Source: Bradyrhizobium macuxiense
GTDB taxonomy: Bacteria; Pseudomonadota; Alphaproteobacteria; Rhizobiales; Xanthobacteraceae
Length of the DNA: 50,124 bases
Assembly (NCBI RefSeq): GCF_001542415.1
Contig: NZ_LNCU01000104.1
Coordinates: 1 to 50,124, forward strand
Direction: 5' to 3'
Both the position numbers and the translations under genes were made by a program. The notes under the pieces were generated by a model. The model did not search any database and was not told where the DNA came from. It saw nothing but the letters and a program-made list of their open reading frames with translations. This document shows, piece by piece, positions 43,504-50,124 of the stretch. Position 1 is the first letter of the stretch, and each line of letters opens with the position of its first letter.

Positions 43504-45609
43504 ATGAGAGCACTGAAATTCGCCGGGGCAGCCATCGCCGCCGTGGCCGTGATCATCGCGCTGCTCGCGGCGGTCGGGATCCCGTCCGGCTTCCTGACCT
43601 CGGCGATCGCGGAACGGGTCGAGAGCGAGACCGGCTACAAGGTCGCGATCAATGGCGGCGCCAGAATCCGACTTTGGCCGACCGTCAGGATCACGCTCGA
43701 CGACGTCGTGCTGCAGGACCCGAAAGCGCGCGACATCAACAACCGCCTCGCCGCCGACAGGATCGAGGCCGAAACGACGCTGTCGAGCCTCTGGTCGGGC
43801 CGTCCCGACATCAGCGACCTCACGATCGTCAGACCCGAGGTGAACCTGCCGCTGCAGCGTGAGCGGACGCGGGACAACAATCCGCCGGCGAAAGCGGCCC
43901 CGCCCCATGACACGCACGCCATCACGATCCGGCATCTCAGCGTCAGCGGCGGCACCGTCGTGTTCTCCAATGTCCGCGACCGGGTCGAGGACCGGATCGA
44001 GACAGTCAACGCCGACGCGACCATCGATGCCGACCGCAAGATCGTCGTCACCGGCAGTGCACGTGCCGGCGACAAGCCGCTGAAATTCGAGATCCGCGCC
44101 ACCGCGCCTCCGCCGCCGCTCGAGCGGCAGAACGTGCCGACCGAGTTCGACATCGACGCACCCGGCCTGCTGCCCGCACCGATCAAGGCCAATGCCGAGG
44201 TGCGGCTGAACGGCACGGTCGTGATGTTCAACGGCGTGTCCGGCAAGCTCGGCGACGGCGGCTTCACCGGCTGGGCCTCGGTCGATCTCGCCAGCAACAA
44301 GCCGCTGGTGAAACTCGATCTCGACTTCCAACGCATCGCGCTCGCGCCAACGCCGAGCCGACCAGATGCGGCGGCGCAGCCCTGGAGCGATGCCACGATC
44401 GATCTCAAGGGGCTGAACTATGTCGACGCGCAGGCGCGCATCTCGGCGGCGGAACTGATGATCGGCGACGGCCGCTTCGCGCCCATGGCGATCGAGGCTT
44501 CGCTCGCAAGCGGCGTGCTGAAGGGCCGGCTGACTAATCTCGGTGCCTATGACGGCAATGCCAATGGCGACCTCACCATCGACGCCACCACCGACAATCC
44601 CACCTACGCGATGCGGCTCGATCTGAATGGTGTCCGCGCGCTGCCGGTGCTGAAGAACCTTGCCGGGTTCGACAAGCTCGACGGCCGCATGCAGGCGAAG
44701 CTCGACCTGCGCGCGCAAGGCAACAGCCCGCGCGCCATCGTCGCCGGTCTCGGCGGCACCGCGTTTGCCGTGTTCCAGGACGGCAAGATCATCGGCCTCA
44801 ACGTTGCGCAGATGATCCGCAACCTCACGGCCAGCACCTTGTCGGGCTGGCAGCAGAGCCAGGAACTGTCGACCGATCTCAGCCAGCTGTCGGCGTCCTT
44901 CAAGATCGACAAGGGCCAGGCCGTCACCACCGATCTCGATCTGGTCGGCCCGCTAGTGAAGATGACCGGGGTCGGCACCGTCGACCTCAACACGAGGCAG
45001 ATCGGGTTCCGCGTCCAGCCGCAGCTCGTGATGACCACCGAAGGTCAGGGCCGCGGCGGCAATCCGGTCGGCTTCGGCATTCCCGTGATGATCGAGGGGC
45101 CGTGGGCGGGCCCGCGGATCTATCCTGAGGTGCAGGGCATCCTCGACAATCCCGGTGCGGCCTATGCCAAGCTCAAGGAGATGGGCAAGGGCCTGTTCGG
45201 GCCTGACGGTCAGGGTCTGAGCCAGGACCTCAACCAAGGCCTCAACGGCCTGACGAACCTCCTCAACGGCGTGCAGGGCGGCGGCAGCACCGCGCAGCCG
45301 GGCAACAACGGGCAGGCCGCGGGTGGCGCGCAGGGGCAGAACGACCCGCTTGGCGGACAGCTCGGCGCGACCATCGGCAATCTGCTGCAGCAGGGCCTCT
45401 CCACCCTGAACCAGGGCACCCGCGGCAGCCAGGGCACGCGCGGCGGCCAGGGCTCGGCCAAACAGGATTCCAGCCAGGGCCGCGGCCTGACGCCGGCGCC
45501 GGACACCCCGACCTCCGACCAGCCGCCTCCACCGCCTGCGCCGAACGATGCCCAGCAGCAGGACAATCCGGCGATGAACGGCGTCCTGCGCCAGCTGTTC
45601 AATCGCTGA
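43504..45609 (+). CDS. AsmA family protein
   Basis: A 701-residue envelope protein with one N-terminal membrane helix (5-28) and a long periplasmic beta-rich body. Visible hallmarks are the N-terminal AsmA segment (SETGYKVAINGGARIRLWPT) and the C-terminal AsmA-like domain with RMQAKLDLRAQGNSPRAIVA near 395-415. AsmA-type proteins act in phospholipid or outer-membrane transport; the role of this one is not known. The last 120 residues are low complexity, rich in Gln, Gly, Asn and Pro. ATG 43504 gives the membrane helix directly; there is no strong ribosome site. The cyclase gene follows 135 bp later on the same strand. Confidence 0.92.
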   Translation: MRALKFAGAAIAAVAVIIALLAAVGIPSGFLTSAIAERVESETGYKVAINGGARIRLWPTVRITLDDVVLQDPKARDINNRLAADRIEAETTLSSLWSGRPDISDLTIVRPEVNLPLQRERTRDNNPPAKAAPPHDTHAITIRHLSVSGGTVVFSNVRDRVEDRIETVNADATIDADRKIVVTGSARAGDKPLKFEIRATAPPPPLERQNVPTEFDIDAPGLLPAPIKANAEVRLNGTVVMFNGVSGKLGDGGFTGWASVDLASNKPLVKLDLDFQRIALAPTPSRPDAAAQPWSDATIDLKGLNYVDAQARISAAELMIGDGRFAPMAIEASLASGVLKGRLTNLGAYDGNANGDLTIDATTDNPTYAMRLDLNGVRALPVLKNLAGFDKLDGRMQAKLDLRAQGNSPRAIVAGLGGTAFAVFQDGKIIGLNVAQMIRNLTASTLSGWQQSQELSTDLSQLSASFKIDKGQAVTTDLDLVGPLVKMTGVGTVDLNTRQIGFRVQPQLVMTTEGQGRGGNPVGFGIPVMIEGPWAGPRIYPEVQGILDNPGAAYAKLKEMGKGLFGPDGQGLSQDLNQGLNGLTNLLNGVQGGGSTAQPGNNGQAAGGAQGQNDPLGGQLGATIGNLLQQGLSTLNQGTRGSQGTRGGQGSAKQDSSQGRGLTPAPDTPTSDQPPPPPAPNDAQQQDNPAMNGVLRQLFNR

Positions 45610-45744
45610 CCGTCTCCGAACATCCCGCCGAAATCCGCGACTAACCATGCGGGTGGTGCCCGCCGCCTTGGGCCTCTGTTCCGTGCTAAACAGGCCCTGA
45701 TCGTGCGGCGCACCCGATTGATTGGAAGGGGCGGACGAGGCTGG

Positions 45745-48177
45745 ATGAGCGAGGTCAAGGACAAGGTCTGGTTCCTGCGCGGAGGCTTGTTCGCCAAATA
45801 TGTCCTCGCGCTGGTCGGCCTTGTCGTGTTCGTGCTCGCCGTCAACGGCGCGCTGGAGACCTGGATCAGCTACCGCGGCATCAAGAGCTCGCTCACCGAT
45901 GCGATGGGCGAGAAGGCGGACGCCACCGCCAAGCGCATTGAGCAATCGATCGCCGATCTCGAACGGCAGATCTCCTGGGTGACGCGCGCCTCCTCCAACA
46001 CGATCGAGCTGCGCCGCGCCGACTATGCGCAACTGCTCGGCCAGGTGCCCGCGGTGAGCCAGCTCACGCTGCTCAGCGGCAGCGGCCACGAGATGCTGCG
46101 GCTGTCGCGCCAGACCTACACCGTGAACTCCAACGCCGACTTCTCCCGCGACGTCAGGTTCACCGAGACCGTGAACCGCGGCACCGCCTATGGGCCAGCC
46201 TTCTTCCGCGAGGACCGGCCCTTCATGTCGATCGGCGAGCAGCATTCCGGCTTCAATACCGGCGTCACGGTAGCCGAGATCGATCTCGCCTTCCTCAAGG
46301 ATTTCCTCGGCGATTCCCAGGTCGGCCGCCTCGCCTTCGCCTATGTGGTCGACGCCAGGGGCCGCGTGCTGGCGAACTCGTCGAAGGGGCCTGAGATCGC
46401 CAGGGATCTCTCGGCGCTGCCGCAGGTGGCTGCTGCGCTCGCTTCCGATCGCAGGTCCACAGCTTCGGGCACGGACAGCGACGGCAATGCCGTGCTGACG
46501 ACCGCCAGCGTAGTGCCGAAGCTCGGCTGGTTCGTGTTCTTCGAGCAGCCGACCGCGCAGGCGCTCTCCCCGATCCGCGACCAGCTGGTGCGCATCGCGC
46601 TTTTGATCGCGCTCGGCCTCGTGGTCGCGATCATCGCCGGCACCATCCTGGCGCGGCGCATGCTGGTGCCGATCACCGCGCTGCGCACCGGCGCGCGGCG
46701 GCTCGGCGCCGGCGACTTCGGTCACCGCATCGAGGTGAAGACCGCCGACGAGCTGGAAGAGCTCGCCGGCCAGTTCAACAGCATGGCCGGGCAGCTCGCC
46801 GAGACCTATTCCGACCTCGAGGCCAAGGTGCGCGAACGCACGCGCGACCTTGCGCAATCGATCAACGAGCTGAAGGTGCTGGAGGAGGTCGGCCGCGCGG
46901 TCGCATCCTCGCTCGACCTCAACGCCGTGCTGCCGACGGTCGCCGCCCGTGCGCTCGAGATCACCCATGCCGACGCCGTGCTGATCTACGGCTATGACGC
47001 TGGTCACCGCACGTTCAACCTCGCGCAATCGATCGGCATCGACGAAGCGGCCGAGGGCAGCCATCGCGCGATCGATGCGGCCGACAGTCCGCTCGGCGAA
47101 GCCGCCGCGAGGGGCGAGCCGCTGGCCTTCCCCGATCTTGCCGATAGCAGCGACCATCAGCTGCGCGATGTCGTGGTCGGCGCCGGCTTCCACTCGGTGC
47201 TGGTGGTGCCGCTGGTCGACCAGCAGGGCGTGCTCGGCTCGCTGGTGGTGCTGCGCAAGGCGGCCGGCGACTTCCCCGCCAATCTGATCGGCCTGATGAA
47301 GACCTTCGCGCACCAGGCGGTGCTGGCGATGCGCAACGCGCGCCTGTTCACTGAAGTCGACCACAAGAGCCACGCGCTGGAAGCGGCCAACACCACCGTA
47401 CGCGAGCAGGCCGACAAGCTGCGCGAGCAAACCGAGCAGCTCAAGGACTGGAACAGGTCACTCGCACAGCGGGTCGAGACCCAGCTCGGCGAGCTCGAGC
47501 GCGTCCGCAGGCTCGAGCGCTTCCTGGCACCGCAGGTGGCGCAGCTGATCGCCTCCTCCGACAGCCCGGAGGGATTGCTCGCCAGCCACCGCCGCGAGGT
47601 CACGGTGGTGTTCTGCGATCTGCGCGGCTTCACCGCCTTCACCGAGGCGACCGAGCCGGAAGAGGCGATGAACGTGCTGCGCGAATATCACGCAGCCCTC
47701 GGCAAGCTGATCTTCAAATATGAGGGCACGCTCGACAAATATGCCGGCGACGGCGTGATGATCCTGTTCAACGCGCCGATCCAGTTCGCCGACCATACCG
47801 AGCGCGCGGTGAAGATGGCGGTGGAGATGCGCGACACCATCGGTCCCTTGACCGAGAAGTGGCGCAACCGCGGCCACAGCCTCGGCTTCGGCATGGGGAT
47901 TGCGCTCGGCTACGCCACGCTCGGCCAGGTCGGCTTCGAGCAGCGGCTGGAATATGCCGCGATCGGCAGCGTCACCAACCTCGCCTCGCGCCTGTGCGGC
48001 GCAGCCAAGCCCAACCAGATCGTCGTCAGCCGCCGCGTCTACGGCATGGTCGAGCCCTACGTCGAGGGCCGCGCGATCGACGATCTCGTGCTGAAGGGAT
48101 TCAACCACCCGGTGCTTGCAGCGGAGATTCTGAGCTGGAAGAGTGAGCCCGAGGCGGAGGCCACTGCGGCGGAGTAA
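45745..48177 (+). CDS. Membrane adenylate/guanylate cyclase with dCache, HAMP and GAF domains
   Basis: An 810-residue receptor cyclase. Segments in order: membrane helix 16-36; periplasmic Cache-type sensor about 40-280; second helix 283-303; HAMP 304-357; a GAF domain about 376-532; a coiled coil; then a class III nucleotide cyclase domain about 615-775. The cyclase has metal-binding Asp625 (VVFCDLRGFTAF) and Asp669 (KYAGDGVMILFN), plus Asn745 and Arg749 (GSVTNLASR) of the transition-state site. It probably makes cAMP in response to an external signal. ATG 45745 was chosen over a GTG at 45703, whose extra residues are Arg/Gly-rich and atypical. The Crp-type gene upstream makes a cAMP circuit plausible. 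Confidence 0.93.
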   Translation: MSEVKDKVWFLRGGLFAKYVLALVGLVVFVLAVNGALETWISYRGIKSSLTDAMGEKADATAKRIEQSIADLERQISWVTRASSNTIELRRADYAQLLGQVPAVSQLTLLSGSGHEMLRLSRQTYTVNSNADFSRDVRFTETVNRGTAYGPAFFREDRPFMSIGEQHSGFNTGVTVAEIDLAFLKDFLGDSQVGRLAFAYVVDARGRVLANSSKGPEIARDLSALPQVAAALASDRRSTASGTDSDGNAVLTTASVVPKLGWFVFFEQPTAQALSPIRDQLVRIALLIALGLVVAIIAGTILARRMLVPITALRTGARRLGAGDFGHRIEVKTADELEELAGQFNSMAGQLAETYSDLEAKVRERTRDLAQSINELKVLEEVGRAVASSLDLNAVLPTVAARALEITHADAVLIYGYDAGHRTFNLAQSIGIDEAAEGSHRAIDAADSPLGEAAARGEPLAFPDLADSSDHQLRDVVVGAGFHSVLVVPLVDQQGVLGSLVVLRKAAGDFPANLIGLMKTFAHQAVLAMRNARLFTEVDHKSHALEAANTTVREQADKLREQTEQLKDWNRSLAQRVETQLGELERVRRLERFLAPQVAQLIASSDSPEGLLASHRREVTVVFCDLRGFTAFTEATEPEEAMNVLREYHAALGKLIFKYEGTLDKYAGDGVMILFNAPIQFADHTERAVKMAVEMRDTIGPLTEKWRNRGHSLGFGMGIALGYATLGQVGFEQRLEYAAIGSVTNLASRLCGAAKPNQIVVSRRVYGMVEPYVEGRAIDDLVLKGFNHPVLAAEILSWKSEPEAEATAAE

Positions 48178-48210
48178 CCGCGCGCAATGGAACCCGCGCC
48201 GGCCCGCGCC

Positions 48211-48238
48211 TTGTTTTCGCGGAAAACGTGTGTATATA
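48211..48238 (+). promoter_or_regulatory. Candidate promoter of the cold-shock gene
   Basis: TTGTTT at 48211-48216 and TATATA at 48233-48238 are 16 bp apart. It would leave a 5' leader of about 115 bases before the GTG start. Long leaders are typical of cold-shock mRNAs. Confidence 0.5.
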
Positions 48239-48360
48239 GGGTCTATTCGATTAGCCGTTGCGCCTTGTTGAATGGTGCCCCCGGCTCCCTTTTCCAAAGA
48301 ACACCGTCAATTGAATTGGTGACGCGTCCATCACGCGAATGTCTGCTTTGGAGAAGAGAA

Positions 48361-48570
48361 GTGGCGACAGGTACTGTGAAGTGGTTCAACGGCCAGAAGG
48401 GCTTCGGTTTCATTCAGCCCGATGACGGCAGCAAGGATGTGTTCGTTCATATCAGTGCGGTCGAGCGCGCCGGTCTGTCCGGCCTGGCTGAAGGCCAGAA
48501 GGTGTCGTTCGAGCTGAAGACCGACAAGATGCGAGGCAAGACCAGCGCAGAGAACCTCTCGCTGGCTTAA
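48361..48570 (+). CDS. cspA: Cold-shock domain protein
   Basis: A 69-residue single cold-shock domain, an OB-fold that binds single-stranded RNA and DNA and acts as an RNA chaperone. Both RNA-binding motifs are present: KGFGFIQP (RNP1) and DVFVHISA (RNP2), after TGTVKWFNGQ. The start is a GTG with GGAGAAGAG upstream. Its length equals CspA. Many paralogues exist in this group, so the symbol is a family name. Confidence 0.95.
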   Translation: MATGTVKWFNGQKGFGFIQPDDGSKDVFVHISAVERAGLSGLAEGQKVSFELKTDKMRGKTSAENLSLA

Positions 48571-48577
48571 AGCCCAA

Positions 48578-48648
48578 GCGTCATTCCACGGATGTACTGG
48601 AATGACGCCTTGGTCGGCTCGATCTCCGGACACTCAGCGGAGATCGAG
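48578..48648 (+). terminator. Tandem hairpins after the cold-shock gene
   Basis: Two perfect 11-bp hairpins lie in tandem: GCGTCATTCCA 48578-48588 with 48598-48608, and CTCGATCTCCG 48618-48628 with 48638-48648. They begin 8 bp after the stop codon. Neither has a clean T-run, so they may protect or attenuate the mRNA rather than end it fully. Confidence 0.6.
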
Positions 48649-48760
48649 TTGGCCTGTGCACGTTCACGGCGTGATCCGGACAAGCGGAAACAGGCTTGCC
48701 TTGCGGCAAGCGCGACGCGGTTGCGCGACGATCACGCTCACACAAGGAGCTCACACAGAG

Positions 48761-49018
48761 ATGCCGATGGCCGACAAGAAGCCTCTCGAAATTTCCCCCG
48801 AGAAACGCGCGCGCATCCAGCGCCAGCAGCTTGCAGCCGAGGAAGGCGCTCGCGCCCTCGCCGAGGTCCAGCGCGAGGCGATCGCCATCCGCACGAACAT
48901 GGAGCGGCTGCGCGCGCTCCGCGAGGCCCGCGACGCTGAAGCCGCAAAGCACGCTGAGACCGCATCGACCGCCGCCGCGCCGAAGACCGCGCGCCGCGTG
49001 AAGCGGATCGTGCGATAG
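48761..49018 (+). CDS. Small charged hypothetical protein
   Basis: An 85-residue protein, mostly one long charged helix rich in Arg, Glu and Ala (PEKRARIQRQQLAAEEGARA), with a basic Ala/Lys/Arg tail. AAGGAGC lies ten bases before ATG 48761; ATG 48767 is a second choice. I do not recognise the family. It lies 190 bp downstream of the cold-shock gene, after three hairpins (48578-48608, 48618-48648 and a small one at 48694-48711), and could be read from the same promoter. The helix suggests a coiled coil; the tail could bind nucleic acid. Confidence 0.7.
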   Translation: MPMADKKPLEISPEKRARIQRQQLAAEEGARALAEVQREAIAIRTNMERLRALREARDAEAAKHAETASTAAAPKTARRVKRIVR

Positions 49019-49415
49019 CTGTCGGGTTTTCGCGCGAACTGTACACCGCATCGCCAAACGAAAGCGCGTCAGCATTCGGGGTCTGATTCGATTTCGAACA
49101 GCCTGCGCGGACATACGCCCGAGTTTCTCGTGCCGCTCGCAACTCTTGCAGGTGTCAAGCTATTCGCGCACGACAACGGCGCCGCTACCGCGCAGCTGAT
49201 TTAGCATACGCGACGCTGACCCAGCACATTTCCCTCCTCGATCATTGATAACACCGACATGCGGCACTGCCCCGCCGCTGGCTTCATGCGTGGTTGCTTT
49301 TGTCGCACAGGTCAATCCGGAGCGGGGCGTGGCTCGCGCGCCGGAGCAGCCGGCTGGCTCCGCCGGGGCGCATCTGGTATTCAAGAGCGCCGTCATTTTG
49401 GGAATAAGCTTCCAA
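49019..49415. other. Gene-free spacer before the last gene
   Basis: These 397 bp contain no frame with a ribosome site and domain. A GC-rich imperfect hairpin lies at about 49337-49371 (CCGGAGC and GGCTCCG). The control region of the next gene should lie here, but no clear promoter pair was found. Confidence 0.5.
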
Positions 49416-50124
49416 TGATTTTGCGTTTCGCACGCGCTGCCGCCCTTGCCGCCTCTACACTGCTCCTCCTCGCGGCGCAGCCTGCACTCGCCGCTGACAA
49501 CACCGACACCCTCCCCAAAGGCGCCGCCGTCACCGTCCTCAAGGCCGCGAAATACTGCTTCGACAATATCGTCGAGGTCTCGGGCATCGTGCAGCCGCGC
49601 GATGAGCAGCAGGTTCGGCCTGACCGGTTCGGGCTGAAGGTGGCGGAGGTGAAGGCCGATGCGGGCGACAATGTCACCGCGGGACAGCAGCTGGCGCGGC
49701 TGACCGACGGCACCAATTCGTTCAACGTCGCGGCACCGGTGGCGGGCACGATCTCGGCCTCGACGGCGATCGTCGGCGCGCCGGCATCAGCCAAGGGCGA
49801 GGCGCTGTTCACGATCATCACCAAGAGCGAGTACGACCTGGTCGGCATGGTGCCGACCCGCGACATCACCAAGCTTGCCGCCGACCAGACGGCGCGGGTC
49901 GCCATCCTCGGCGCCGGCGAGATCGACGGCAAGGTCAGGCTGATAGCGCCGACCGTGGAGCCGAACAGCCAGCTCGGCCAGGTATTCATCGGGCTTTCCA
50001 CCGACCGGCGGCTGCTGGTGAATTCGTCTGGCCGCGCGCAGATCAAGACCGGGCAGAGCTGCGGCGTCGCCGTGCCGCTGACCGCGATCCTCTATTCCAC
50101 CGCCGGCACCGTGGTGCAGGTGGT
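49416..50124 (+). CDS. RND efflux periplasmic adaptor, short type (partial, runs off window)
   Basis: An open frame from ATG 49416 reaches the window edge after 236 codons without a stop. It begins with a signal peptide (hydrophobic 8-24, cleavage after ALAA near residue 27). The protein is a paralogue of the adaptor at 38224: shared are GxIVxPRxExQV, the GDNVTAGQQLARLT lipoyl half, APVAGTI, GAPAS, GKVRLIAP, and SCGVAVPLTAI. Cys48 and Cys216 match Cys52 and Cys228 of the paralogue. It too lacks the helical hairpin. GGGA lies 12 bases upstream of the start. A pump gene probably follows outside the window. Confidence 0.88.

Noticed and set aside
44953..47430. 825-codon open frame on the minus strand
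   Set aside because: Antisense to the adenylate cyclase and AsmA genes, with no recognisable domain and a composition dominated by Arg, Ala, Glu and His.
49393..50046. 217-codon minus-strand frame at the right edge
   Set aside because: The plus strand carries a continuous frame with a signal peptide and adaptor motifs; the minus frame is its shadow.

Overview
The window looks like a chromosomal segment of an alphaproteobacterium of the Bradyrhizobium type (Bradyrhizobiaceae). The basis is uniformly high GC with strong third-position bias, which produces very long antisense shadow frames. Intergenic palindromic repeats of the kind scattered through Bradyrhizobium genomes are also present, and the gene content fits: a XoxF-type quinoprotein, form II CoxSLM, HppD/HmgA/FahA, and DUF3175 and DUF1272 proteins. 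No rRNA, tRNA, CRISPR array or transposase gene was seen. This assignment rests on reading the sequence, not on a database search.

Layout. 1-926 is repeat-rich and has no gene. 927-4910 (minus) is a transporter-otsB-otsA trehalose operon. 5095-7538 holds a basic DUF3175 protein and a convergent chemoreceptor. 7873-17467 reads as one alcohol/aldehyde oxidation and sensing region: an ExaC/AldB-type aldehyde dehydrogenase, DUF779, a FIST (NosP-like) sensor translationally coupled to a hybrid histidine kinase (NahK/ErcS'-like), two LuxR-type response regulators, and a XoxF-type PQQ dehydrogenase followed by a XoxJ-XoxG-like fusion protein. 17874-21597 is a form II CoxS-L-M operon. 21880-25696 holds an alpha-methylacyl-CoA racemase, an MHS transporter and an M20 amidohydrolase.

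25718-34289 is the tyrosine/homogentisate catabolic region. It contains hppD with a divergent Lrp regulator, a DUF1272 protein and fahA. It also holds an operon reading flavin monooxygenase, DUF2783, metallo-beta-lactamase-fold protein, hmgA, with a divergent MarR regulator. Maleylacetoacetate isomerase is not in the window. 34486-37958 carries a lactonase-like protein, a caspase-fold protein with both catalytic residues replaced, and an OmpA-type protein. 38224-42287 is a short adaptor plus RND pump. 42609-48177 holds a Crp-type regulator, an AsmA protein and a membrane adenylate cyclase. The right end has a cold-shock gene, a small charged protein, and a second RND-type adaptor that runs off the edge.

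The most interesting part is 7.7-17.5 kb. Its gene set matches the Pseudomonas aeruginosa ethanol-oxidation locus (nosP, nahK/ercS', erbR, exaC) but is built around a lanthanide-type XoxF. A near-identical 16-bp motif lies upstream of both the aldehyde dehydrogenase and the FIST-kinase operon. Other signals worth checking are two CRP-type palindromes in a window that also encodes a Crp protein and an adenylate cyclase, a sequence shared by the hppD and flavin-monooxygenase promoters, the pseudo-caspase, and a repeat family ending exactly on gene stop codons.
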